Source: Marinifilum breve (GTDB lineage: Bacteria; Bacteroidota; Bacteroidia; Bacteroidales; Marinifilaceae). Taken from it: a stretch of DNA of 64,000 nucleotides. The stretch is taken from assembly GCF_003202155.1 (NCBI RefSeq), contig NZ_QFLI01000002.1, positions 124,001 to 188,000 on the forward strand, in the 5' to 3' direction. Positions 17,676 to 26,897 of this stretch are shown in pieces (within the stretch, counting starts at the first letter, position 1; every line of letters starts with the position of its first letter). The translations under genes and the position numbers were made by a program. The notes under the pieces are model-generated. The model was not told the origin of the DNA. It made no database searches and saw only the letters and a list, made by a program, of their open reading frames with translations.

Positions 17676-18206
17676 ATGGAAATATACCTTATAAGACATA
17701 CAGCAGTAGCAGTAGAACAAGGAGTTTGCTACGGACAAAAAGATGTTGATTTGGCCGAAACATATCCTGAAGAGTTTGAAGCTGTTAAGAAAAAACTTGA
17801 TGGAGTGGAGTTTGATAAAATTTATACAAGTCCACTTTCAAGAGCAAAAAAACTAGCCAACGATATTTATCCTGATCAAGCAGAAGAAGAAAAAAGACTA
17901 ATGGAATTGCACTTTGGAGATTGGGAAGGAAAAGTTTGGGACGAAATTAAAGATCCGTTCCTTGAGAAATGGATGGAAGATTTCGTAAATCTTAAATGCT
18001 CTAATGGTGAGTCGTTTGTAATGCTTCGCGATCGTGTTTTGGAATTTTGGAATGAATTGAAAGCACAGGATCACAATAAAGTTGCAGTATTTACTCATGG
18101 TGGTGTAATTCGAACCATTCAGGCAATCGAAAAGAACATCAAGTTGGAAGATTCATTTAATATCGAAACACCAGCATTTGGTGAGGTGGTTGTATTATAT
18201 GTATAA
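17676..18206 (+). CDS. cobC: Alpha-ribazole phosphatase CobC (histidine phosphatase family)
   Basis: 176 aa phosphoglycerate-mutase-like phosphatase with the catalytic LIRHT motif (His8), the SPLSRAKKLA segment, ELHFGDWEGK and the second His in FTHGGVIR. In the operon context it should remove the phosphate from alpha-ribazole 5'-phosphate or adenosylcobalamin 5'-phosphate. A 105-bp gap with a strong hairpin separates it from cobS. The family is broad, so the assignment rests on neighbourhood and short length. Confidence 0.9.
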   Translation: MEIYLIRHTAVAVEQGVCYGQKDVDLAETYPEEFEAVKKKLDGVEFDKIYTSPLSRAKKLANDIYPDQAEEEKRLMELHFGDWEGKVWDEIKDPFLEKWMEDFVNLKCSNGESFVMLRDRVLEFWNELKAQDHNKVAVFTHGGVIRTIQAIEKNIKLEDSFNIETPAFGEVVVLYV

Positions 18207-18315
18207 GTTTCTTTCGATAGTATAAGCTTAAGCAGAGCCAATTAGGTTCTGCTTTTTTTGTGGATTTTTTTGGTCCACTTTAATGAACAAGCTCCTCGAA
18301 AACAAAAAAACACCC

Positions 18316-18567
18316 TTTACACTCATGCAAAGAGTATTTTCTTTTGGTAAAACATGCTTTGCACGCATGAGAAGCATATTTTTTTGGAGATCAACAAGCA
18401 ATGCAAGCATGTGCAAATCATTTTTTTCTGGTGGAACATTCTTTGCAAGCATGTGAAGTATATTTTTTTTGCGTAAAATAAACTTTGCATGCATGAGATG
18501 CATATTTCTCTGCAATAAAATGTGCATTGCAAGCTTGCAATGCATGTTTTCCTAAAATTAAGCTGCT
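18316..18567. repeat. Degenerate tandem array, 6 x 42 bp (12 x 21 bp half-units)
   Basis: Six units start at exactly 42-bp steps: 18316, 18358, 18400, 18442, 18484 and 18526. Each holds a half-unit like TTTGCAnGCATGnGAAGCATA and a second 21-bp half-unit starting with a T tract and ending in an AAAACATGC-like sequence. The units have diverged but the period is unbroken, so frames stay open (105 aa and 69 aa on the minus strand with 14-residue repeats, a short heptad frame on the plus strand). No ribosome-binding site or coding bias supports a gene. T tracts every 21 or 42 bp would be in helical phase and may bend the DNA. Confidence 0.85.
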
Positions 18568-18642
18568 TCCGCAGTATAATGGTATTTAGAGGGTTTCTGA
18601 TTGCCCCAACAACCTTTCTCTAATCAACGATCATTTTAGTTT

Positions 18643-18650
18643 TAAATTTG
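18643..18650 (+). promoter_or_regulatory. -7 box TAAATTTG before the glucosaminidase gene
   Basis: Perfect TAnnTTTG match 53 bp before the start codon; the -33 element is not obvious. Confidence 0.4.
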
Positions 18651-18703
18651 CCAGCACAAAATAAAATACTATTTTAGCAAACTGGAATTAACAATAATTC
18701 AAC

Positions 18704-19573
18704 ATGAAACAACTGTTTATTTCTTTGATTTGCTTGCTTTTAATGTGTATATCATGTACAGAACGTGTGGTATTCACGCATGAGAAGGTTACGCCGGAAT
18801 ATGCAGAGATTGTAAGCAAAGACGATGTGCGTGGCTTTGCGGATACACTCATTACTCCTTATATATATACCAAAGTAATCTCCTTACGAATGCTTCCTGT
18901 AAAAGAGAAAAAGCAGAAGTTTGTGGAAATGTTATTGCCATCGGTACTATTGGCTCAACACAATTTAAATCAGAAAATTAAGCGAGTAGAACACATTGAA
19001 ACCTGGCTTACACAGCATCCTAATTACATTGAAAGCGATAGTATTTTCCTTTTTCAATTGTTCGAGCAATACAAATGTTCCGAAATATCAGAATTGAAGA
19101 ATAGGTTAAAACCACATCCTGCCAGTATTGTTCTTGGACAAGCCGCTTTGGAATCAGGTTGGGGGTCATCCAGGTTTTTTCAGGAAGGTAATAATGTATT
19201 TGGCATATGGTCGTACAACAAAGGAGAGAACAGAATTAAAGCCTTGGTAGGAAGAGATTCTACTCATATCTATGTGCGCAAATATTCTAGCATAGAAGAG
19301 TCGGTAAATGATTATTATCAGACCATTGCAAGGGTTCGTGCCTACAAAGAATTTCGATTAGAGAGATCGAATACCGACGACCCTTGTAAATTGGTACCAT
19401 TATTGCATCGCTATTCGGAGATTGGAGAGGCATATACGAAAAAACTCAATAGCCTGATAACGAACAATAAGCTTACTCAATACGACAATTATACGATTGA
19501 TGATAAGTATTTACAGAAAGAAACCATTGAATTGGCTCAATTAAATAAATTTCCTCTAAACAATCTTTATTGA
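18704..19573 (+). CDS. Bax-like glucosaminidase lipoprotein
   Basis: 289 aa. A signal peptide ends at a lipobox Cys (MCISC, Cys18). The second half has the glucosaminidase motif SIVLGQAALESGWGSSRF with the catalytic Glu in ALESGWG and the downstream GNNVFGIWSY, as in Bax/FlgJ-type peptidoglycan hydrolases. The short Tyr-rich C-terminal part (YSEIGEAYTKKL) is typical of this family. It should cleave GlcNAc-containing glycan bonds in the periplasm or in the cell envelope. It is monocistronic. Confidence 0.88.
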   Translation: MKQLFISLICLLLMCISCTERVVFTHEKVTPEYAEIVSKDDVRGFADTLITPYIYTKVISLRMLPVKEKKQKFVEMLLPSVLLAQHNLNQKIKRVEHIETWLTQHPNYIESDSIFLFQLFEQYKCSEISELKNRLKPHPASIVLGQAALESGWGSSRFFQEGNNVFGIWSYNKGENRIKALVGRDSTHIYVRKYSSIEESVNDYYQTIARVRAYKEFRLERSNTDDPCKLVPLLHRYSEIGEAYTKKLNSLITNNKLTQYDNYTIDDKYLQKETIELAQLNKFPLNNLY

Positions 19574-19677
19574 AGAATATTTTTGTGTTAATTCTATTTG
19601 AATTTTCTCTGAAATCGTTATTTTTAGGCTTGTTTTGACAGAAAAATATAAAATCAAATAATCATAAAATTCAAAGT

Positions 19678-20412
19678 ATGAAAAAGTTAATTTTATTTAT
19701 CGCAGTATGTTTTTGTGCCACAAGCTTATTCGCACAATCGGCTGCTCAACTAAAAAATGAAGGTAATGCTGCAGTAAAATCGAAAGATTACAAAACTGCA
19801 CTTGAAAAATATGAAGCATTTTTAGGAGCTGAAGATACATTCGAAGATCCTGCATTGGTTTTTAATGCTGCTTACTGTGCAAATAAATTGAAAGATTACG
19901 CTAAAGCTGAAAAATACTTTGCTCAATCTGTTTCAAACAACTATAAACTTTCAAAATCATACCAATATCTTGCTTCAGTACAAAAGAAGCAAAAGAAAAT
20001 GGACGAAATGGTTGCTACATTGAAAAAAGGTATCGAAGCAATTCCTACTAAAAATTCAAAATTAATTGCAACTCTTTCAAAGCACTACCTAGTTTCAGGT
20101 CAAAAAGCTCAAAAAGCAAACAAAATGGATGCTGCTGAAGATCTTTACAAAAAAGCTAGCGAAAGCAAATCAAAATATCAGGCTGATGCTTTAATCGGTT
20201 TAGGTATGTTGTATTTCAACCAAGGTGCTACTATCATGCAAAAAGCAAATCCAATTGCTAACAAAGAACCAGAAAAGTTCAAAGCTGAATCAGCAAAAGC
20301 TCAAGGTTTATACAAAAAAGCAATGGCTGAGTTAACTAAAGCAAAAGCATTGGCTCCAACAAGAGAAGATCTTTTACAAACAATGGCTACTGTAAAAAAA
20401 GAAATCAAGTAA
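19678..20412 (+). CDS. Secreted tetratricopeptide-repeat protein
   Basis: 244 aa with a cleavable signal peptide (ends SLFAQ) and TPR-like helical repeats starting near residue 24 (NEGNAAVKSKDYKTALEKYE, then ALVFNAAYCANKLKDYAKA). It is Lys/Ala-rich and probably periplasmic, where TPR proteins scaffold partners. It shares style with the larger TPR pair at 33.3-35.7 kb but is shorter. A strong terminator follows, so it is its own unit. Confidence 0.85.
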   Translation: MKKLILFIAVCFCATSLFAQSAAQLKNEGNAAVKSKDYKTALEKYEAFLGAEDTFEDPALVFNAAYCANKLKDYAKAEKYFAQSVSNNYKLSKSYQYLASVQKKQKKMDEMVATLKKGIEAIPTKNSKLIATLSKHYLVSGQKAQKANKMDAAEDLYKKASESKSKYQADALIGLGMLYFNQGATIMQKANPIANKEPEKFKAESAKAQGLYKKAMAELTKAKALAPTREDLLQTMATVKKEIK

Positions 20413-20435
20413 TTTCTTAGAAATAATATAAATTG

Positions 20436-20467
20436 AAAGGGATACTCAAAATTGAGTATCCCTTTTT
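20436..20467 (+). terminator. Intrinsic terminator of TPR gene
   Basis: A perfect 13-bp stem (20436-20448 with 20453-20465, core GGGATACTCA), 4-nt loop and T tract. Confidence 0.92.
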
Positions 20468-20510
20468 GTTTTCTTTCGTATAGGAAATTGTATTTTCATG
20501 CCATCCGAAT

Positions 20511-20975
20511 ATGAGATTAAATTACAAGCACATTCAAAAGATTCTTTTCAAGGGTATTCTACTCTTGGCGGTTTGTGTGTTGTCATTTTCGGTATATGCG
20601 AGCAATGAATTAAAAGGCAAATTCAATTTACACTCCGTAAATCTGGTTCAAAAATCAATCGACGTAAGCAAATCAGATGAAACACTTTATTTTTCATTAA
20701 GAGCTTATTCTTTACAGGGATTAAATAAGGTTGACATATACTTCGAATCTCCATCGGGAAAGGAAATCATTCAAACCACTTGTGAGAACAGGAAAAAAAC
20801 CAAAGTTGGAATGCTTTTGGGTCGAATCTTGTTTAAAAAGAAATCGGAAAGTGGTGAATGGAAAATTAATAAGATTGTTGTAGAAGATATGGAAGGCAAT
20901 AGCCACACTTACGACAAGAAGTTCTTAGCTGAAAATAAGTTTACTCACTCTTTGCTAATCAAAAGCAAAAAATAG
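20511..20975 (+). CDS. Small secreted protein, unknown function
   Basis: 154 aa with a signal peptide (hydrophobic stretch about residues 15-29, likely cleaved after VYA). The mature part is basic and predicted beta-rich; it contains a single Cys (TTCENRKK). I recognise no family. It starts 43 bp after the TPR terminator and is followed by about 190 bp of non-coding DNA before maeB. Confidence 0.65.
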   Translation: MRLNYKHIQKILFKGILLLAVCVLSFSVYASNELKGKFNLHSVNLVQKSIDVSKSDETLYFSLRAYSLQGLNKVDIYFESPSGKEIIQTTCENRKKTKVGMLLGRILFKKKSESGEWKINKIVVEDMEGNSHTYDKKFLAENKFTHSLLIKSKK

Positions 20976-21168
20976 CTTTGGGATTCCCGTATATTCAAGA
21001 AAAATTTCTGTTATTTATCACTAGTCTTAATTAAAAGTAATTCAGTAAGATACTGATATCATTACAGTTTTTAACTAATTCTCTACATTTCTTACGCTCT
21101 TTTATTAGCATCTTTGCAACTCACAAAATACTATTAACCGTGCCTCTTGCACGAAGAAAAACAAACAA

Positions 21169-23430
21169 ATGGCAAAGATTAGTTCAAAAGATGCTTTAAG
21201 ATACCATGCCGAAGGACGTCCTGGTAAAATTGAGGTAATTCCAACAAAACCATACAGAACTCAACGAGATCTGGCTTTAGCCTATAGTCCAGGTGTTGCC
21301 GAACCATGTCTTGAAATTGAAAAAAATGCTGCAGATGCTTATCGATACACCGGTAAAGGAAATCTTGTGGCTGTAATTTCTAACGGAACAGCAGTTCTGG
21401 GTTTAGGTAATATTGGAGCATTGGCCGGAAAACCGGTTATGGAAGGTAAGGGTCTGTTGTTTAAAATATTTGCAGATATAGATGTTTTCGACATCGAAGT
21501 GGATGCTACTGATGTTGATAAATTTGTAGAAACTGTAAAAGCTATTGCACCAACTTTTGGAGGAATTAACTTGGAGGATATTAAAGCTCCCGAATGTTTC
21601 GAAATTGAAGAGAGGTTAAAAAAGGAACTTGATATTCCTGTAATGCATGACGACCAACACGGTACTGCTATTATTTCTGCGGCAGGTTTATTAAATGCAT
21701 TGGAGCTTGGAAATAAAAAGATTGAAGATGTAAAAGTTGTGGTAAATGGAGCAGGAGCTGCTGCAATATCTTGTACCAAGCTATACATTTCATTGGGGGT
21801 TAAGCCTGAGAATGTAATCATGTGCGATAGTCGTGGTGTAATCAACACCAAACGTACCGACTTAAATACGCAGAAAAAACAGTTCATGACAACACAAGAT
21901 GTTGATACTCTTGAACAAGCTTTAGTGGGTGCAGATGTGTTTTTAGGTTTATCAGTAGGTGGAATCATGAGCAAGGAAATGGTTCTTTCAATGGCTGAAA
22001 ATCCTGTAGTATTTGCATTAGCAAATCCTGATCCTGAAATTTCATATAACGACGCTTTTGATGCTCGTAAAGATGTAATTGTAGCAACAGGTCGTTCGGA
22101 TTATCCTAACCAGATCAACAACGTATTAGGTTTCCCATATATCTTCCGTGGCGCTCTTGATGTTAGGGCTACTGCCATTAATGAAGATATGAAAATTGCT
22201 TCGGTTCATGCCATTGCAAAGTTGGCTAAAGAGCCTGTTCCAGAGGCTGTTCATGCAGCTTATAACGAAGCCAATATTGTATTTGGCAGACATTATATTA
22301 TCCCTAAAGCATTGGATCCTAGATTGGTTTCGAGTGTTTCCATTGCAGTTGCAAAAGCGGCTGTTGAATCGGGTGTTGCACAAAAAGAAATTACAGACTG
22401 GGATGCTTATGCCGAAGAGTTGAAACAGCGATTAGGAACTGAAAATGAGTTACTGAGAACAGTATTCAACAAAGCAAAAAGATTCCCTAAACGTGTTGTA
22501 TTTGCGGAAGGAAACAACTTTAATATACTTAAAGCTGCGCAAATTGCACTGCACGAAGGAATTGCAAAACCAATTATATTGGGAAATCCAGAAAATATTC
22601 AACGCATTGTTGAAGAAAATGAATTGGATTTAACTGGTGCCGACATTATTGATGTTAGATGTGAAGCTGAAAGAAGAAGAAGAGACAGCTATGCTAATAT
22701 TTTGTGTGAGAAACGTGGCCGTAAAGGTTTAACTCATAAGGAAGCAGCTGAAAAAATGTACGACCGAAATTACTTCGGTGCCATGATGGTTGAAAATGGC
22801 GATGCAGATGCATTCATTTCAGGATACGCAACCCGATATTTCGAAGCTCTTAAAATTGCCAGCAAAGTAATTGGTATTGAGGACGGAATGAAAACTCTAG
22901 TGGGAATGAACATCATCATGACCAAAAAGGGACCACTTTTCTTCTCTGATACTACGGTAAATTCAGAGCCAACACCACAATCATTGGTAGACACTACATT
23001 AAGTACGGCACGTGCACTAAAAACATTTAATGTTGATCCGGTTATGGCAATGGTTTCTTATTCAAATTTTGGTTCGGTAAGAAAAGGTAGTCCGGTAAAA
23101 GCCAACAAAGCAATTGAATATTTGCACGAAAATCATCCTGAATTGCTAGTTGATGGTGAAATGCAATTGAATTTTGCCCTTGATAAAAAACTTAGAGATG
23201 AGACCTTTGCATTTAATAAGATCAAAGGAAAAGATGTGAATACGATTATCTTCCCAAATCTTAGCTCTGGAAATATCGCTTACAAGCTAATGCAAGATCT
23301 TGGTGGTTTGGAAAATATCGGGCCTATTCTGTTAGGAACTGCGAAACCTTTCCATATTGTACCAATGGGATGTTCTGTAAGAGAAATCATAAACATGACT
23401 GCAATAGCCGTAGTTGATGCACAAGGATAG
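21169..23430 (+). CDS. maeB: NADP-dependent malic enzyme fused to phosphotransacetylase domain
   Basis: 753 aa, the full MaeB architecture. The malic-enzyme part (residues about 1-420) has YSPGVAEPC, GLGNIGALAGKPVMEGK, the metal/active-site region MHDDQHGTAI and the nucleotide site VVVNGAGAAAISC. The C-terminal part (about 430-753) is a phosphotransacetylase-like domain (FAEGNNFNILKAAQIALHEG) that in other MaeB proteins is regulatory rather than catalytic and senses acetyl-CoA. It converts malate to pyruvate and CO2, supplying NADPH. The gene is monocistronic with a terminator. Confidence 0.96.
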   Translation: MAKISSKDALRYHAEGRPGKIEVIPTKPYRTQRDLALAYSPGVAEPCLEIEKNAADAYRYTGKGNLVAVISNGTAVLGLGNIGALAGKPVMEGKGLLFKIFADIDVFDIEVDATDVDKFVETVKAIAPTFGGINLEDIKAPECFEIEERLKKELDIPVMHDDQHGTAIISAAGLLNALELGNKKIEDVKVVVNGAGAAAISCTKLYISLGVKPENVIMCDSRGVINTKRTDLNTQKKQFMTTQDVDTLEQALVGADVFLGLSVGGIMSKEMVLSMAENPVVFALANPDPEISYNDAFDARKDVIVATGRSDYPNQINNVLGFPYIFRGALDVRATAINEDMKIASVHAIAKLAKEPVPEAVHAAYNEANIVFGRHYIIPKALDPRLVSSVSIAVAKAAVESGVAQKEITDWDAYAEELKQRLGTENELLRTVFNKAKRFPKRVVFAEGNNFNILKAAQIALHEGIAKPIILGNPENIQRIVEENELDLTGADIIDVRCEAERRRRDSYANILCEKRGRKGLTHKEAAEKMYDRNYFGAMMVENGDADAFISGYATRYFEALKIASKVIGIEDGMKTLVGMNIIMTKKGPLFFSDTTVNSEPTPQSLVDTTLSTARALKTFNVDPVMAMVSYSNFGSVRKGSPVKANKAIEYLHENHPELLVDGEMQLNFALDKKLRDETFAFNKIKGKDVNTIIFPNLSSGNIAYKLMQDLGGLENIGPILLGTAKPFHIVPMGCSVREIINMTAIAVVDAQG

Positions 23431-23452
23431 ATTAATAAATTAACACAAATAT

Positions 23453-23492
23453 GAAGAGGATGGAAGTTAATTTCATCCTCTTTCTTTTTTTT
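23453..23492 (+). terminator. Intrinsic terminator of maeB
   Basis: Stem GAAGAGGATG (23453-23462) with CATCCTCTTTC (23474-23484), then an eight-T tract. Confidence 0.9.
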
Positions 23493-23525
23493 ATCAAGAA
23501 GTATCATTTTAATTGGCAATTGGTA

Positions 23526-23554
23526 TTGTATTATCAACGGACTTTCTATTTTTG
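23526..23554 (+). promoter_or_regulatory. Promoter of TRIC-like gene
   Basis: -33 TTG (23526-23528), 18-bp spacer, -7 TATTTTTG (23547-23554), only 15 bp before the start codon, which implies a very short leader. Confidence 0.6.
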
Positions 23555-23569
23555 CAAAAATTTTAAATC

Positions 23570-24175
23570 ATGAGTGTAATATATTTTCTAGATCTTATTG
23601 GAACGCTAGTATTTGCAATCAGTGGAACATTATCTGCAGCAAATAAAAAGCTTGATTTATTTGGAGCTTACTTTACTGGATTTATTACAGCTATTGGCGG
23701 TGGTACGCTAAGAGATGTAATTTTGGGTAACTTTCCAGTTGCCTGGATTAGTGATTTAAATTATATCGTGATCATTAGTTTGGGAGTTATTCTTACTTTC
23801 CTTTTCAAAAATACAATCATGACTTTGAAACGTACATTGTTTCTTTTTGATACCATTGGAATTGGAGTTTTTACACTCATCGGTATTGAAAAGTCATTGA
23901 GTCTAGATATTCATCCATTTCTGGCAATAATCATGGGTTTATTCTCGGCAGTAATGGGTGGTGTAATTCGTGATACCTTGTGTAACGATATTCCTTTAAT
24001 TTTCAGGAAAGAAATTTATGCTACAGCATGTCTAGCTGGTGGAGTTTTATTTATTATACTAAATTCTTTAGAGATTAACTCTGCATTAAATCAGTTCCTT
24101 ACCATTTCTTGCATTATACTTTTCAGATTGCTTTGCATCAGGTTTAGAATCTCATTACCTGTATTAAAATACTAG
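23570..24175 (+). CDS. TRIC/UPF0126 family cation channel
   Basis: 201 aa with about seven hydrophobic segments arranged as two inverted repeats. The family motif GTLRDVILG in the first half is mirrored by GGVIRDTLCND in the second. Bacterial TRIC (YadS-type) proteins form trimers that conduct monovalent cations. There is no operon partner: the next gene starts 73 bp later on the same strand and belongs to mannoside metabolism. Confidence 0.9.
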   Translation: MSVIYFLDLIGTLVFAISGTLSAANKKLDLFGAYFTGFITAIGGGTLRDVILGNFPVAWISDLNYIVIISLGVILTFLFKNTIMTLKRTLFLFDTIGIGVFTLIGIEKSLSLDIHPFLAIIMGLFSAVMGGVIRDTLCNDIPLIFRKEIYATACLAGGVLFIILNSLEINSALNQFLTISCIILFRLLCIRFRISLPVLKY

Positions 24176-24248
24176 CCAGTAAGCCATTCCTTTTTCTTTA
24201 ACGAGCCGAAATTTCGTATATTTAGTAAGCTCGTTAAAAAGGATTCAG

Positions 24249-25733
24249 ATGGCTAATAAAAAAGCAATTTCTATAAACAAACAAGTTCTTCATTTTACTC
24301 CGGATGACTCCAGAGTAGTAACTCGTTTTTTTACTCCAGGAAACTCCAAGCGTATTGAGAATATTTTTGAACGAATCTTTCTGTTGCCTGAGGAAGAAGC
24401 CAAGAAAATTCTAGATCAGACTTTAAAAAGTTTTTCCAAGCGCCATCGTAATATAAAGAGAATTTTTAAGGATAATTTCGACCAAATTGTTAAAACAACA
24501 GAATTCGAAAATGATTTTAACTTGGAGCAAAAGCTATTAATAGGCTCTTATTTCACTATGGAATATTCCATTGAGTCTGCTGCGCTTTTTAATCCATCTG
24601 TTGTTGTTCATCCTGAGGCTATCGATTCTGATTCTGGCCGATTAAAAGTTCTGCTAAGTTTTAGAGCCGTGGGCGAGGGGCATATTTCCTCAATTGTTTT
24701 TAGGCGAGGAGTAATAAAATCCAATGGTGAATTACTGGTACAAAAAAACAGCGCTTTGGTTGAACGAGTAAACCGAACTCCTGATCCTATATATTTAAAA
24801 AGTGATTTTAGCCTTAAGCTAAAAGAAATCGGCACTTATGATTTAGTATCAAAAATATTAGACAATTTATTGGATGAATTCACATTTGATGAACTAAAGG
24901 AAGCCATTCAAATATTTAGGAAAAAGAAGGATATAAAACACAAAAAAGTAGGAAGAAATAGCGAAGAGGCCATAGAAACTTTACTATGGCTAGCCAACGC
25001 TAATTATGAAATTAAATTTTCACCTGAATTGGATATTAGCGCACGAGTAATTTTTCCTGTTTCGAATAATGAAATTAAAGGAGTTGAAGATGCCAGGTTT
25101 GTGTTATTTAAAAATGGCAATGGTGCAGGAAAGCATGTTTATTATGCAACCTACACGGCTTACAATGGTTTTACGGCTTTGCCTCAATTAATCGAAACTG
25201 TTGATTTTTGTCATTTTAAAGTTTCAGTTCTTTTGGGTGAAGGATCAAAAGGCAAAGGCATGGCCTTATTTCCAAGAAAGATAAATGGTAAATACGCCAC
25301 CATTTCCAGGAATGATAATGAAAACTTGTACATCATGTTTTCTGATAATATCAAACATTGGGAAAATCCAATACTTTTGAAACCTCCTGCTTTTTACTGG
25401 GAATTTTTCCAAATTGGTAATTGTGGTTCTCCAATTGAAACTGAAAAAGGCTGGCTTCTTCTGATTCATGGTGTTGGACCGGTTCGAACCTATACCATAA
25501 GTGCTATTTTGCTGGATTTGGAAGATCCAACAAAAGTTATCGGTTTATTAAAAGATCCATTTTTGATTCCTAACGAACAAGAAAGAAATGGGTATGTGCC
25601 TAATGTCGTGTATTCATGCGGCGCCATTATTCACAAAGACATGCTGATCCTCCCATATGCAATGTCTGATTCACGCTCTGGGATCGCATCACTTAAGGTA
25701 GAGGAATTATTCGATAAGATGATTTACTATTAA
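24249..25733 (+). CDS. GH130-family beta-mannoside phosphorylase/mannosidase, long form
   Basis: 494 aa. A helical N-terminal extension (about residues 1-110) precedes the five-bladed propeller of GH130. Key family signature GVEDARF (about 277-283) carries the proposed proton-donor Asp; NCGSPIETEKGWLLLIHG and the C-terminal NVVYSCGA segment also fit. GH130 enzymes phosphorolyse beta-mannosidic bonds, often beta-1,2. The long form resembles beta-1,2-oligomannan phosphorylases. It converges on the glycosyltransferase gene, with 4 bp shared (TTAA stop codons on both strands). Confidence 0.88.
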   Translation: MANKKAISINKQVLHFTPDDSRVVTRFFTPGNSKRIENIFERIFLLPEEEAKKILDQTLKSFSKRHRNIKRIFKDNFDQIVKTTEFENDFNLEQKLLIGSYFTMEYSIESAALFNPSVVVHPEAIDSDSGRLKVLLSFRAVGEGHISSIVFRRGVIKSNGELLVQKNSALVERVNRTPDPIYLKSDFSLKLKEIGTYDLVSKILDNLLDEFTFDELKEAIQIFRKKKDIKHKKVGRNSEEAIETLLWLANANYEIKFSPELDISARVIFPVSNNEIKGVEDARFVLFKNGNGAGKHVYYATYTAYNGFTALPQLIETVDFCHFKVSVLLGEGSKGKGMALFPRKINGKYATISRNDNENLYIMFSDNIKHWENPILLKPPAFYWEFFQIGNCGSPIETEKGWLLLIHGVGPVRTYTISAILLDLEDPTKVIGLLKDPFLIPNEQERNGYVPNVVYSCGAIIHKDMLILPYAMSDSRSGIASLKVEELFDKMIYY

Positions 25734-26890
25734 TGAACAATTTTTGTGTTTGAACCCAAACGCTCAGGCCTATAATAGAATTGTGCACCTTCAATAGGTG
25801 GAACCAAAAGTTTTTCATACAATTCAATATGCCTTTTCGCAATTTGTGTCCAATTTATTTTTTCATTATTAATCCGGATATTCTCTTGAAATTCAAGTCT
25901 CAAATCACCATCTTGTAATAAATTGGTGATATGATTTACATATTCATCATCAGTCGTTGCATAAAATCCACCTTTAACTTCTTCTATCCAATTTTTGAAA
26001 CTCAACAATTCGGATGTAACTACTGGTAACTGCAAAGCTGATGCCTGTGCCAACACGCCACTTTGACCTCCTTTAAGATACGGTAGAGCCATCACATCTG
26101 CTGCACTTAAAATTGTATCCAGAGTAAACTGAGGAAATTTACCGTATAGGATTTTTACATGCTTCCTAACACCTGTACTATTTAATGATTTGTACAGCAA
26201 ATCTTTATAGTCAGAATGCTCATTAATTCTGCTTCTGGAAGCCATAAGTAAAACTAAATCTTTATTCTTTTCAACCAACCTCGGAAGCAAACCAATAATT
26301 TTCTCAAAGTTCTTAGTTGATCTCATATAACCAGCTAATAAAAGTACCTGTTTTCCTTCCAAACCAAGTAGTTCTTTCGCATTCTCAACTCTCTTTACTT
26401 CACGAACTCCATGTGGAATAACAAGTATTGGATTTGGGCAATCATAGTTATTCAAAAGAATATCTTTTTGAAAGTTTTCATGAACAATTATAGAGGAGCT
26501 TAGATTTAAAATATGCTGAACGATTATTTTTTCTTGATATTTAAGATCTTCAAAAACAGTATGTAAAGTTACAACTACTGGCGTATCAGCTAGGTTACAA
26601 CGAATTAAAAACTCTATAATCTGCACACCTCGTTGGTCTCCAAACAACCCAAATTCATGTTCTATTTGAACAATATCAGGTGTTAATCTTTCTACATGAA
26701 AGAATAATTTAGAAGCAATGTCCTTATCATCTGGCGCATATACCTCAAATACATTATCTCCCTTTGCTCCAATTTGAGCCAATATTCTAATTTCTTTTCC
26801 TTTTGCACTTACTGAGTCACTTAAATATTGGGTATAAGTTGCTATTCCACACTCGGTAGGTGGATACGTTGAAATATATGCAATTCTCAT
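25730..26890 (-). CDS. GT4-family glycosyltransferase
   Basis: 386 aa GT-B enzyme. N-terminal Rossmann part (STYPPTECGIATYTQYL; VQIEHEFGLFGD) and C-terminal nucleotide-sugar part with the E-x7-E-like region YLKGGQSGVLAQASALQLPVV. The retaining GT4 family often uses GDP-mannose or UDP-sugars. It is sandwiched between two GH130 genes and starts 7 bp after the second one ends, so it likely makes or extends a mannose-containing glycan that the GH130 enzymes recycle. That link is inference. Confidence 0.88.
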   Translation of the reverse strand: MRIAYISTYPPTECGIATYTQYLSDSVSAKGKEIRILAQIGAKGDNVFEVYAPDDKDIASKLFFHVERLTPDIVQIEHEFGLFGDQRGVQIIEFLIRCNLADTPVVVTLHTVFEDLKYQEKIIVQHILNLSSSIIVHENFQKDILLNNYDCPNPILVIPHGVREVKRVENAKELLGLEGKQVLLLAGYMRSTKNFEKIIGLLPRLVEKNKDLVLLMASRSRINEHSDYKDLLYKSLNSTGVRKHVKILYGKFPQFTLDTILSAADVMALPYLKGGQSGVLAQASALQLPVVTSELLSFKNWIEEVKGGFYATTDDEYVNHITNLLQDGDLRLEFQENIRINNEKINWTQIAKRHIELYEKLLVPPIEGAQFYYRPERLGSNTKIVH

Positions 26891-26897
26891 AATAAGC

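Noticed and set aside
18228-18545. 105-aa minus-strand ORF (and a 69-aa one in another frame) with 14-residue repeats
   Set aside because: Both frames are open only because the underlying DNA repeat is 42 bp, a multiple of three; there is no ribosome site or start-region signal, and neither frame is better conserved than the other.
18316-18567. CRISPR array
   Set aside because: Units are diverged along their whole length with no constant repeat and variable spacer pattern, and no cas gene is in the window.
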